A stretch of 6,276 nucleotides of DNA, from NCBI GenBank assembly GCA_039680225.1, contig JBDKTK010000025.1, positions 1 to 6,276 on the forward strand, written 5' to 3'. The DNA comes from JBDKTK01 sp039680225 (GTDB lineage: Bacteria > Desulfobacterota > Syntrophia > Syntrophales > UBA4778). Below are positions 1 to 6,276 of this stretch, one piece after another. The translations under genes were made by a program, and so were the position numbers. Position 1 is the first letter of the stretch. Every line of letters begins with the position of its first letter. A model generated the notes under the pieces. It searched no databases. It saw nothing but the letters and a program-made list of their open reading frames with translations, and was not told where the DNA came from.

Positions 1-2
1 TC

Positions 3-1214
3 CCATCTCTGCGGTTCACGATTTCCGTGGGCTGTCCCAACTCTGAAAGATGGAATGCAACCGGCCGGGACCTGAATATTATTGATTGGGGAAAGGTGTG
101 CCTGGCATCACCGGCCCGGCCTGAAAGCCGGAACATCGATATTGATCTGGCGTCCATTATTTACACGTCCGGCTCAACAGGCGATCCAAAAGGAGTGATG
201 TTGACCCACCTGAATATGATATCGGCCGCGACCTCGGTAACGGCTTACCTGGGCTGCGTGCCCGAGGACACAGTATTAAACGTGTTGCCCCTCTCATTCA
301 GTTACGGGCTCTATCAGGTGCTGATGACATTCAAGGCGGGCGGCACCCTGGTGCTCGAAAAATCATTTTCCTTCCCGTATGAAATCGTAAAGAGGATTGT
401 GGAGGAGAGGGTCGCGGGATTTCCCGGCGTGCCTACGATCTTTGCCCTGCTGTTCCAGATGAAGAACCTGGGCAAATTCGATTTCAGCTCACTGCGGTAC
501 ATCACCAATGCCGGCGCCCCTCTGCCATTGAAGCACATCCGCCAACTCAGGGAAACTTTCCCGCATGTCAGGATATATTCAATGTACGGGCTGACTGAAT
601 GCAAGCGGGTCTCATATCTCCCGCCGGAGGACCTGGACCGCAAACCCGGCTCGGTCGGCAAGGCAATGCCCAACGAGGAAGTCTGGGTAATTGACGAGAA
701 GGGCGAGATTGCCGGGCCCGGCACGGTCGGCGAACTCGTGGTGCGCGGGACCAATGTGATGAAGGGGTACTGGGCCGATCCCGCTGCCACGGATAAAGTC
801 CTCAAGCCGGGCATCCTGCCGGGCGAGAAGGTGCTCTTTACGGGGGACCTCTTCAGGACGGATGAAGAGGGCTATCTCTATTTTGTTTCCCGGAAAGATG
901 ACCTTATAAAAACCAGAGGGGAAAGGGTCAGTCCCCGGGAAGTGGAGAACGCTATTTACGAGATGGACGGCGTTGCCGAAGTCGCCGTCGTGCCGGTCAG
1001 GGATGATCTCCTGGGGAACGCGATCAAGGCGTTTATCGTGCCGCGCAAAGAACACCAGGTGACCCCGAAGGAAATTCTTTACCACTGCCGGAAATGCCTG
1101 GAGGAATTCGCCGTCCCGAAATACTTCGAGATCAGGCAATCGCTGCCGAAAAACGCTTCGGGGAAAATCGACAAACTGGTTCTGAAGATGGAGGTTTATG
1201 ACCAGATTATGTAG
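3..1214 (+). CDS. AMP-forming acyl-CoA/acyl-ACP ligase, 5'-truncated by the window edge
   Basis: Member of the ANL (acyl-CoA synthetase/NRPS adenylation/luciferase) superfamily, which activates a carboxylic acid as acyl-AMP and passes it to CoA or a carrier-protein thiol. The frame is open to the left edge. The GTG at 27 is internal, because the ATP-binding A3 motif YTSGSTGDPKG lies only about 46 residues after it, whereas full-length members have it near residue 160. Roughly 110 residues are therefore missing. Counting from GTG 27, visible motifs are A5 YSMYGLTE (184-191), A7 TGDL (272-275), the hinge/A8 stretch with SRKDDLIKTRGER (288-300), and A10 PKNASGKIDK (374-383) carrying the catalytic lysine K380. 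The domain order and end look intact, so it is probably active. The family resembles ligases found in exopolysaccharide/exosortase-type loci (recalled, not searched). The acyl substrate cannot be read from the sequence. Its last codons overlap the next gene, so it is the upstream member of an operon. Confidence 0.93.
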   Translation, partial: PSLRFTISVGCPNSERWNATGRDLNIIDWGKVCLASPARPESRNIDIDLASIIYTSGSTGDPKGVMLTHLNMISAATSVTAYLGCVPEDTVLNVLPLSFSYGLYQVLMTFKAGGTLVLEKSFSFPYEIVKRIVEERVAGFPGVPTIFALLFQMKNLGKFDFSSLRYITNAGAPLPLKHIRQLRETFPHVRIYSMYGLTECKRVSYLPPEDLDRKPGSVGKAMPNEEVWVIDEKGEIAGPGTVGELVVRGTNVMKGYWADPAATDKVLKPGILPGEKVLFTGDLFRTDEEGYLYFVSRKDDLIKTRGERVSPREVENAIYEMDGVAEVAVVPVRDDLLGNAIKAFIVPRKEHQVTPKEILYHCRKCLEEFAVPKYFEIRQSLPKNASGKIDKLVLKMEVYDQIM

Positions 1215-2193
1215 CAGCTGTGTACTGCCGGAAACTTTTCCGGGAATGGAGCTCGACAGTTCGGGCGTGTGCAGCCATTGCCGCGCCGCGCTGGCAGGCG
1301 ATGCAGGTCCGGAACAAAAAAACAGGTACAGGGAAAAATTCGAAGCCCTGGCCGGCCGGTTCCGGGGCGCGGATTACGACGTCCTGGCCGCGTTCAGCGG
1401 CGGCAAGGACAGCACGTTCACGCTCGACATTTTTAAAAACAGGTTCGGTCTGCGGGTGCTGGCCCTCACCTTCGATAACGGTTTCCTGTCACCGTATTCG
1501 GTGAAGAATATTACCCGCGTTGTGGAAACACTCGGGATCGACCACATAATGTACAAGCCCAATTTCCAGCTCCTGAAAAAGCTCTTCACGATCTCGGCGG
1601 GCGAAAACCTGTTTGCGAAAAAATCCCTGGAACGCGCGAGTTCCATCTGCTCGGCCTGCATGCACCTTGTGAAGCTGCTGATCCTGAAAATCGCGCTTGA
1701 GAAGAAAATCCCCTTTATAGGGTATGGGTGGTCGCCCGGCCAGGTCCCCATGCAGTCATCGGTCATGAAGGTCAGCGCGGAGTTCATCAAGGCCACGCAG
1801 AACATCCTGTTCAATGCCCTGAATGGAAAGCTTGGAGACGCGGTGAACTTATTCTTCCTGGACAGCGCCCAGCTCGCGGGCGCGAAGCACAGCATGTACA
1901 ACATTTATCCGCTCGCTTTTCTCGAATATGACGAGCACAAGATTTACCAAAGGATCAGGGAACTGGGCTGGGAGCCCCCGCAGGACACCGATTCGAATTC
2001 CACCAACTGCCTGCTGAACGCCTTTGCGATCGAAATACACCAGAAGGCATACGGCTTCCACCCTTACGCCTTTGAAATCGCCGGCCTTGTCAGGCGCGGC
2101 GTCCTCTCCCGGGAGGAAGGGATCAAGAGGCTCAACACTCCCGGCAACGCCGAAGTGATCAGGATGGTAAAGGAACGTTTGGGGCTTGCCTGA
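1198..2193 (+). CDS. PP-loop ATPase, WbpG/PseA-like N-acetyl-sugar amidotransferase family
   Basis: A 331-residue protein of the adenine-nucleotide alpha-hydrolase (PP-loop ATP pyrophosphatase) superfamily. The N-terminus has two cysteine pairs, C5-x2-C8 and C25-x2-C28, separated by a segment with PETFPGMELDSSGVC, as in WbpG/PseA sugar amidotransferases; they probably bind a metal. The PP-loop SGGKDS is at 67-72 after the strand DVLAAF. A further pair, C151-x2-C154 (SSICSAC), and C271 in STNCLLNAF follow. The C-terminal part contains GFHPYAFEIAGLVRRG and a helical end. Relatives adenylate an oxygen and replace it with nitrogen (acetamido to acetamidino sugars) or sulfur. ATG 1198 is preceded by GGAGG with a short 3-nt gap and overlaps the ligase stop by 17 nt, which suggests translational coupling. 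A later Met17 would remove the first cysteine pair and is unlikely. No HisH/HisF-type ammonia partners are visible; the neighbouring asparagine-synthase homologue could play that part (inference). A tRNA-thiolation-like role is not excluded. Confidence 0.82.
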   Translation: MTRLCSSCVLPETFPGMELDSSGVCSHCRAALAGDAGPEQKNRYREKFEALAGRFRGADYDVLAAFSGGKDSTFTLDIFKNRFGLRVLALTFDNGFLSPYSVKNITRVVETLGIDHIMYKPNFQLLKKLFTISAGENLFAKKSLERASSICSACMHLVKLLILKIALEKKIPFIGYGWSPGQVPMQSSVMKVSAEFIKATQNILFNALNGKLGDAVNLFFLDSAQLAGAKHSMYNIYPLAFLEYDEHKIYQRIRELGWEPPQDTDSNSTNCLLNAFAIEIHQKAYGFHPYAFEIAGLVRRGVLSREEGIKRLNTPGNAEVIRMVKERLGLA

Positions 2194-2211
2194 AATAATC
2201 TCAATCCGGAC

Positions 2212-2215
2212 AGGA
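2212..2215 (+). promoter_or_regulatory. Ribosome binding site that sets the asnB start
   Basis: AGGA ends 5 nt before ATG 2221. The ATG at 2215 overlaps this motif and would have no well-spaced site of its own. Starting at 2221 gives Met-Cys-Gly, and removal of Met exposes the N-terminal cysteine nucleophile that class II glutaminases need. The spacing and the chemistry agree on 2221. Confidence 0.72.
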
Positions 2216-2220
2216 TGAAT

Positions 2221-4194
2221 ATGTGCGGGATAGCGGGGATCGTGGGCAATACGATGCCGCCGGGCGACAAGGAGCGCCTGTTCAGGCGGATGCTGGGCCT
2301 CATCAGGCACCGCGGCCCCGACTCGTTCGGGATTTTCACTGACCCCGAGGCCGGGCTCGCTTCGGCGCGGCTGAGCATCATCGATCTCGCGGGGGGAGAC
2401 CAGCCCATCCATAACGAGGACCAGTCGGTCTGGATCGTTTTCAACGGCGAGATTTTCAATTACCCGGAGATCAGGGCCGGCCTGGAAGGGCGGGGCCACC
2501 GGTTCTCCACCGATACCGACACCGAAGTCCTCGTCCACCTTTACGAAGAGGAAGGCGAGGAGCTGTTCCGGCATCTCAACGGCCAGTTCGCCTTCGCCAT
2601 CTGGGACAGGAAAAAGAAGTCGCTGCTGCTGGGGCGCGACAGGCTCGGAATCCGCCCGCTGTTCTATGCGCAGCGCAACGGCGAGCTGATCTTCGCGTCC
2701 GAGATCAAGTCCATTTTTGCGCGGCGCTCCGTTCCCCGGGCAATAGACCGCGGGACCCTCTCCGACATTTTCATCTGCTGGGCGCCGCTCGGCGACGCCA
2801 CGGCTTTCGAAGGCATCAAACAGCTCCCGCCCGGCAACTACGCCGTATACAGGGAAGGCCGGCTTGAAATAAAGCCTTACTGGAAACTGCAGTTCCCGAG
2901 GCAGTGCGAGTCAAGACCGTTCCCCCTGCTGCTCGAAGAGATGAAAGAGCTGCTCAAGGACGCCACGCGGATCCGCCTGCGCGCGGACGTCCCGGTGGGA
3001 GCGTATCTCAGCGGGGGCCTGGACAGTTCGTTTATAACATCCATTGTGAAAAAGAATTTCAACAACAGGCTGCGCACCTTTTCGATCAGCTTCGCCGACG
3101 AGCGGTTTGACGAGGAAGCCTTCCAGAAGCAGGCCGTAAGCTGGCTCGACACCGACCACCGCATGATCCGGTGCGGGTACCGGGACATCGGCGAGCAGCT
3201 CCCGTCCGTCGTCTGGCACACGGAGACCACGATTCTGCGGACGGCGCCCATCCCGCTCTATATGCTGGCGAAGCTTGTCCGGGACAACAATTACAAGGTA
3301 GTGCTCACCGGCGAGGGTTCCGACGAGATATTCGGCGGGTACGACATCTTCAAGGAGGACAGGGTGAGGCGCTACTGGGCGAAGCACCCCGAGTCGCCGG
3401 CGCGGCCGCTGCTGCTCAGGAAGCTCTACCCGGACATAAATTTCGGGCGCAACCGCGAGAGCTCGCTCCTGCTCGCTTTTTTCCGCAAGGGCCTGACGAT
3501 GACGGAATCCCCGGCGTATTCCCATTTCATCCGCTGGGACAACACGGCCAGGATCAGGACCTTCCTCGCCGACGACATCCTGGAGGCAACATGCGGCCTC
3601 GACGATTTCCTCGGCCGCTTCGCATCGATGCTGCCCGGGGCATTCGAGCGGTGGGAGCCGTTTTCCCGGGCGCAGTTCACCGAGATCAGCATCTTCCTTT
3701 CCAATTACCTGCTGTGCTCGCAGGGCGACCGCGTGGCGATGGGGCACTCGGTGGAGGGGCGTTTCCCCTTCCTGGACTACAGGGTGGTTGAATTTGCAAA
3801 TTCACTGCCTTCGCGGCATTGCCTCAACACCCTTAAAGACAAGTACATACTGAGACAGGCGGCCCTCGACCTCCTGCCGGAAAACCTTGTCTTCCGGCCC
3901 AAGCAGCCTTACAGGGCGCCGATCAGCCAGTGTTTTCTGGGCCAATACGAGCCGGACTATATACAGGACGCGCTCTCGCCGGAATCCCTCGCCGATGCGG
4001 GCCTCTTCAACCCCGGCAAGGTCGGGAAACTCGTCCAGAAATGCCGGAGGCAGAACGGATCGCTCCTGAGCGAGAGGGAGAACATGGCCGTCGTCGGGAT
4101 AATCTCGGCCCAGCTGCTGCACAGGCAATTCATCAGGGGGGTCCCGGCAAATCCGGGCGAGGTGGAGAACGTCAGGGTGTTCAGGATGAAGTGA
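2221..4194 (+). CDS. asnB: Asparagine-synthase-family glutamine amidotransferase (AsnB-like)
   Basis: A complete 657-residue two-domain enzyme. The N-terminal class II glutaminase releases ammonia from glutamine; the C-terminal PP-loop domain adenylates a carboxylate and amidates it (aspartate in true AsnB). Numbered from Met 2221, the nucleophile is Cys2 (MCGIAGIVG). Next come RHRGPDS (29-35), the conserved Arg50 in ARLSIID, NGEIFNY (75-81), and D98/D100 in STDTDTE. The segment GRDRLGIRPLFY follows at about 138-149. The synthetase domain has the PP-loop SGGLDSS (264-270), TGEGSDEIFGGY (363-374) and SVEGRFPFLDYRVVEFA (510-526). All expected catalytic residues are present. The gene starts 27 nt after the PP-loop gene and ends 9 nt before a hairpin. 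Homologues in polysaccharide loci (WbpS, WbtH) amidate uronic acids to uronamides. With ugd opposite and an adenylating ligase upstream, a glycan or secondary-metabolite substrate is as plausible as aspartate. The symbol denotes the family, not a proven asparagine synthetase. Confidence 0.92.
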   Translation: MCGIAGIVGNTMPPGDKERLFRRMLGLIRHRGPDSFGIFTDPEAGLASARLSIIDLAGGDQPIHNEDQSVWIVFNGEIFNYPEIRAGLEGRGHRFSTDTDTEVLVHLYEEEGEELFRHLNGQFAFAIWDRKKKSLLLGRDRLGIRPLFYAQRNGELIFASEIKSIFARRSVPRAIDRGTLSDIFICWAPLGDATAFEGIKQLPPGNYAVYREGRLEIKPYWKLQFPRQCESRPFPLLLEEMKELLKDATRIRLRADVPVGAYLSGGLDSSFITSIVKKNFNNRLRTFSISFADERFDEEAFQKQAVSWLDTDHRMIRCGYRDIGEQLPSVVWHTETTILRTAPIPLYMLAKLVRDNNYKVVLTGEGSDEIFGGYDIFKEDRVRRYWAKHPESPARPLLLRKLYPDINFGRNRESSLLLAFFRKGLTMTESPAYSHFIRWDNTARIRTFLADDILEATCGLDDFLGRFASMLPGAFERWEPFSRAQFTEISIFLSNYLLCSQGDRVAMGHSVEGRFPFLDYRVVEFANSLPSRHCLNTLKDKYILRQAALDLLPENLVFRPKQPYRAPISQCFLGQYEPDYIQDALSPESLADAGLFNPGKVGKLVQKCRRQNGSLLSERENMAVVGIISAQLLHRQFIRGVPANPGEVENVRVFRMK

Positions 4195-4203
4195 AAAAAA
4201 ATG

Positions 4204-4224
4204 GGGCCGGTCTGAGACCGGCCC
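4204..4224. terminator. Intrinsic terminator between convergent operons
   Basis: A perfect 9-bp GC-rich stem (4204-4212 with 4216-4224) closes on a 3-nt loop, 9 nt after the asnB stop. On the - strand the stem is followed by CC-A and then a run of eight T (complement of 4194-4201), a classic intrinsic terminator for the ugd transcript. On the + strand the tail is only AAAATTT, so termination of the asnB operon is probably weaker. It likely works in both directions. Confidence 0.8.
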
Positions 4225-4239
4225 AAAATTTAATCAGCC

Positions 4240-4310
4240 ATTCCCGCAAAAGCGGGAATCCTGTTTTATTCCGGACTCCTGCTTTCGCAAGCGTGGCGAG
4301 ATGGTGGAAA
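4240..4310. repeat. REP-like dispersed palindromic repeat
   Basis: A perfect 8-bp inverted repeat, ATTCCCGC and GCGGGAAT around an AAAA loop, occupies 4240-4259. A stretch beginning TCCGGACTCCTGCTTTCGC follows, carrying a degenerate second hairpin (GCTT/AAGC near 4279). This two-hairpin layout matches the ATTCCCGC...GCGGGAATCC extragenic palindromes known from many proteobacterial and related genomes (from memory). The second hairpin has decayed from the usual GC-rich form. It lies between two convergent 3' ends, the usual place for such elements, where it can protect mRNA ends. The right boundary is approximate and copy number cannot be judged from one window. The rest of the 138-nt gap holds only the terminator. 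Confidence 0.6.
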
Positions 4311-4332
4311 CGGCTATTCGCTCAAATGTTGA

Positions 4333-5700
4333 TCAGAAATGCGTCATTGACGGTTTCCCGATCGGGAAGACGTTGAATCCCAGCCTGTAGCACTCTTCGT
4401 GGTCAAGGATGTTCCTGCCGTCGAAAATAAATGCGGGCTGCACCATGGAGTCGAACAGCCTGCCGTAGTCCAGGTCCCGGTAGCCGGCCCATTCGGTCAT
4501 GACCGCAATGGCATGACTGTCGCGGGCCGCCTCATACGGATCATCCGCATAGCAGACCCGGCCGCCCCATTCCTTTAATTCAGCCCGGGCGTTTCCGAGT
4601 GCGTGGGGATCGGTTATCACCAGTTCGGCCTTCTCTTCCAGCAGGCGGCGGGATATGTAAATCGCCGGGCTCTCCCGCGTGTCGCCCGTATCGGCCTTGA
4701 AGCCGAAGCCGAACAGGCAGATCCTTTTACCCGCCAGCGTGTTGAACATCGCGGAGATCATATTGCGCACGAAACGCTCCTTCTGGTATTCGTTTATCCG
4801 GACGACATATTCCCAGTAGTCGGCCGTTTCCTGCAGGCCGTACGCCCGGCACAGGTACACGAGGCATAGGATGTCTTTCTTGAAGCACGATCCCCCGAAG
4901 CCGACGCTCGCGTTGAGGAACTTCGGGCCGATGCGGCTGTCCATCCCGATGGACCGCGACACCTCGCTGATGTCCGCATCGGTTTTTTCGCACAGCGCGG
5001 AAAGGGAGTTGATGGAAGAGACCCGCTGGGCGAGGAAGGCATTGGAGACGAGCTTGGAAAGCTCGCTGCTCCAGATGTCAGTCGTGATGATCTTCTTTTC
5101 CTCCACCCAGTTCATGTAAATGTCTTTCAGCCTGCAGCCCGCGGCCCGGCCGTATTCCGTTTTCCGGTGGCCGATCAGGACGCGGTCGGGGTCTTCGAGG
5201 TCCCTGACGGCTGTGCCCTCTGCCATGAATTCCGGGTTGGAGAGGACGTCGAACCGGATCGAGTTCTTATGGCTCAGGATCCTCTCCATGGCGAGCGCGG
5301 TCTTCACCGGGAGCGTGCTCTTCTCGATGACGATCTTCGAAGTCACGGAGTGCCTGAGTATCTCCCTGGCGGTCTTTTCCCAGTACTGCAGGTCGGCAGC
5401 GTAGCCCGCCCCGATCCCGAAATCCTTGACCGGCGTATTGACGCTGACGAAGATGATGTCGTTCTCCCGGATCCCCTTTTCGATATCGGGGCTGAAGAAG
5501 AGGTTCCTTCCCCTCGTCGCCTTCACGATGTCATAAATGCCGGGCTCGTAAATCGGCAGGTTCTCGGAGTTCCAGGCGTTGATCCTGTCCCGGTTGATGT
5601 CCACGACGGTCACCCTCTGACGGGGGCATTTCATCGCGATCATGGCCATGGACGGCCCGCCGACGTAGCCCGCGCCGATGCAGAGGATATTGTTGCTCAT
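4333..5700 (-). CDS. ugd: UDP-glucose 6-dehydrogenase, animal-UGDH-like
   Basis: A complete 455-residue cytosolic enzyme that oxidises UDP-glucose to UDP-glucuronate with two NAD+. The Rossmann motif GAGYVGG is at 9-15. SVNTPVK (86-92) and EKSTLPVKTA (126-135) follow. SNPEFMAEGTAVRDL (154-168) carries the catalytic Glu. KLVSNAFLAQR (216-226) carries the catalytic Lys216 and Asn220, and GFGGSCFKKD (267-276) has the nucleophile Cys272 and Asp276. The UDP-binding C-terminal domain includes GFGFKADTGDTRESPAI (331-347). Segments such as INAWNSENLPIYEPG, KFLNASVGFGGSCFKKDI and NEYQKERFV match animal UGDH nearly word for word (from memory). The long disordered tail of animal UGDH is absent. A GAGG lies 10 nt before the ATG. 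It follows the aminotransferase by 48 nt on the same strand, so they probably share a transcript that ends at the 4204-4224 hairpin. The product could feed uronic acid synthesis for the polysaccharide. Confidence 0.96.
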   Translation of the reverse strand: MSNNILCIGAGYVGGPSMAMIAMKCPRQRVTVVDINRDRINAWNSENLPIYEPGIYDIVKATRGRNLFFSPDIEKGIRENDIIFVSVNTPVKDFGIGAGYAADLQYWEKTAREILRHSVTSKIVIEKSTLPVKTALAMERILSHKNSIRFDVLSNPEFMAEGTAVRDLEDPDRVLIGHRKTEYGRAAGCRLKDIYMNWVEEKKIITTDIWSSELSKLVSNAFLAQRVSSINSLSALCEKTDADISEVSRSIGMDSRIGPKFLNASVGFGGSCFKKDILCLVYLCRAYGLQETADYWEYVVRINEYQKERFVRNMISAMFNTLAGKRICLFGFGFKADTGDTRESPAIYISRRLLEEKAELVITDPHALGNARAELKEWGGRVCYADDPYEAARDSHAIAVMTEWAGYRDLDYGRLFDSMVQPAFIFDGRNILDHEECYRLGFNVFPIGKPSMTHF

Positions 5701-5732
5701 GTATTCTTTACCTCGGATTTAATTAGTCCGCT

Positions 5733-5787
5733 GCTCGTTTCGACAGGCTCAACGAGCGAAGACGGGGGACACGGAGCTTGTCGAAGC
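5733..5787. repeat. Dispersed inverted repeat (TTCGACAGGCTC / GAGCTTGTCGAA type)
   Basis: Two arms, 5737-5750 and 5774-5787, are inverted copies that match at 12 of 14 positions. A second, nested perfect 7-bp pair, GCTCGTT (5733-5739) and AACGAGC (5751-5757), lies around the left arm. Motifs of the form TTCGACAAGCTC/GAGCCTGTCGAA are familiar intergenic repeats in many bacterial genomes (from memory). The element spans the junction of the aminotransferase and ugd. It lies partly inside the aminotransferase reading frame and supplies that gene's last codons and stop. It could fold in the transcript and affect relative expression of the two genes (inference). Confidence 0.65.
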
Positions 5788-6276
5788 GGCATTTCCTTCA
5801 ATTGCCTTTCCAATCCCCGCGACAATGGCACTGATATCGCTTTCGGTAACATGGACGTGCAGCGGCAGGGTCAGGATGTTTTCGGAAACGAGACTGGCGT
5901 TCGGAAAATGCCCCCGCCTGAATTCCGGGGGCACTCCGGTTATTTCGTTCACCGGGGCAGGGTACATGCCGCTCGCCCCCAGGCGTTTCAAACCGGCAAG
6001 GGCGCGGTCCCTTGCCCGCTTTCTTTTGAAAACGAGCGGATAACGCAGGAGCCCCTGCATACAGTCGTTTGCATCGGGCATGAACAGGAATTCATCCCGG
6101 TACCTTTCCAGCTTTTCCGAATAGGCTGCGGCCAGCCTTGACCTGGTATCCCTTGCTTTTCCCATGTCGGCGCAGACCCGCGGCGCAACTCGCAGGACGC
6201 GGGCATTGAGCCTGCTCACGCTATAGTCCGTCGTGAATATCGTCTCTCCCAGCCTGAGCCAGGGAAGGCTTTGCGG
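5749..6276 (-). CDS. DegT/DnrJ/EryC1/StrS-family PLP sugar aminotransferase, C-terminal part
   Basis: The frame is open to the right edge, so this is the last 175 residues of a longer gene; family members are usually about 370-400 residues. The visible N-terminal end reads LRLGETIFTTDYSVSRLNARV, typical of the mid-C-terminal region of fold-type I sugar aminotransferases. A helix with R-x-R-LAAAYSEKLERY follows. Next is the domain core, YPLVFKRKRARDRALAGLKRLG, then GMYPAP, then the family-typical ending NILTLPLHVHVTESDISAIV. The active-site lysine and most of the PLP-binding half are outside the window. Such enzymes transfer an amino group from glutamate to keto-sugar nucleotides. The GTG at 6217-6219 is internal, not a start. 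The last dozen residues (ASTSSVSPVFAR) have no family look and are encoded by a repeat arm. The gene lies 48 nt upstream of ugd on the same strand, probably in the same operon. The exact sugar is unknown. Confidence 0.86.
   Translation of the reverse strand, partial: PQSLPWLRLGETIFTTDYSVSRLNARVLRVAPRVCADMGKARDTRSRLAAAYSEKLERYRDEFLFMPDANDCMQGLLRYPLVFKRKRARDRALAGLKRLGASGMYPAPVNEITGVPPEFRRGHFPNASLVSENILTLPLHVHVTESDISAIVAGIGKAIEGNAASTSSVSPVFAR

Noticed and set aside
27..29. GTG as the start codon of the ligase
   Set aside because: The frame is open upstream to the window edge, and a start here would drop about 110 residues of the ligase N-terminal domain.
2215..2217. ATG giving Met-Asn-Met-Cys as the start of asnB
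   Set aside because: It would bury the cysteine nucleophile two residues from the mature N-terminus and overlaps the likely ribosome binding site; ATG 2221 fits better.
1849..2574. - strand ORF of 241 residues spanning the junction of the PP-loop gene and asnB
   Set aside because: Antisense to two genes with clear motifs; no domain was recognised and no good start signal was seen.
2911..3747. - strand ORF of 278 residues inside asnB
   Set aside because: Fully antisense to the conserved synthetase domain, with low-complexity composition and no motif.
4288..4332. Stretch GTGGCGAGATGGTGGAAAC resembling the start of a tRNA-Leu
   Set aside because: There is no matching acceptor stem, no anticodon arm and no T-loop GTTCGAATC downstream. 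The similarity is fortuitous, at the edge of a decayed palindrome.
5167..6141. Long + strand ORF of 324 residues antisense to ugd and the aminotransferase
   Set aside because: It crosses two well-supported genes and their spacer. Its translation is rich in D, V, G, P and R with no recognisable domain, typical of an antisense shadow in GC-rich coding DNA.

Overview
The window looks like part of a bacterial surface-polysaccharide (O-antigen, capsule or exopolysaccharide) gene cluster. It comes from a moderately GC-rich Gram-negative-type genome. The evidence is compact polycistronic genes, Shine-Dalgarno-like starts, REP-like palindromes between genes, and enzymes typical of nucleotide-sugar and glycan-decoration loci. 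The sequence does not fix the taxon; a Desulfobacterota/Nitrospirota-like environmental bacterium is only a guess from the gene mix and the repeat style.

Layout: two convergent gene sets meet near 4200-4330. On the + strand, positions 3-4194 hold a tight run of three ATP-using activation enzymes. First is the C-terminal three quarters of an AMP-forming acyl-CoA/acyl-ACP ligase, which enters from the left edge. Second is a PP-loop ATPase related to the WbpG/PseA sugar amidotransferases, whose start overlaps the ligase by 17 nt. Third is a complete glutamine-hydrolysing asparagine-synthase-family amidotransferase, starting 27 nt after the second gene. On the - strand, reading from the right edge, are the C-terminal part of a DegT/DnrJ/EryC1-type PLP sugar aminotransferase and, 48 nt later, a complete UDP-glucose 6-dehydrogenase that resembles animal UGDH closely.

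Between the two sets lie 138 nt with a strong GC hairpin terminator (oligo-T tract on the - strand) and a REP-like palindrome. A second dispersed-type repeat covers the junction of the aminotransferase and ugd, and it encodes the last residues and stop codon of the aminotransferase.

Working model (inference): ugd supplies UDP-glucuronate and the aminotransferase supplies an amino sugar. The + strand trio activates carboxylates by adenylation and transfers glutamine-derived ammonia or an acyl group onto the sugar or a carrier, giving amidated or N-acylated residues. No glycosyltransferase, flippase, polymerase or carrier protein is visible here, so the final product cannot be named. No CRISPR array, RNA gene or insertion sequence was seen.
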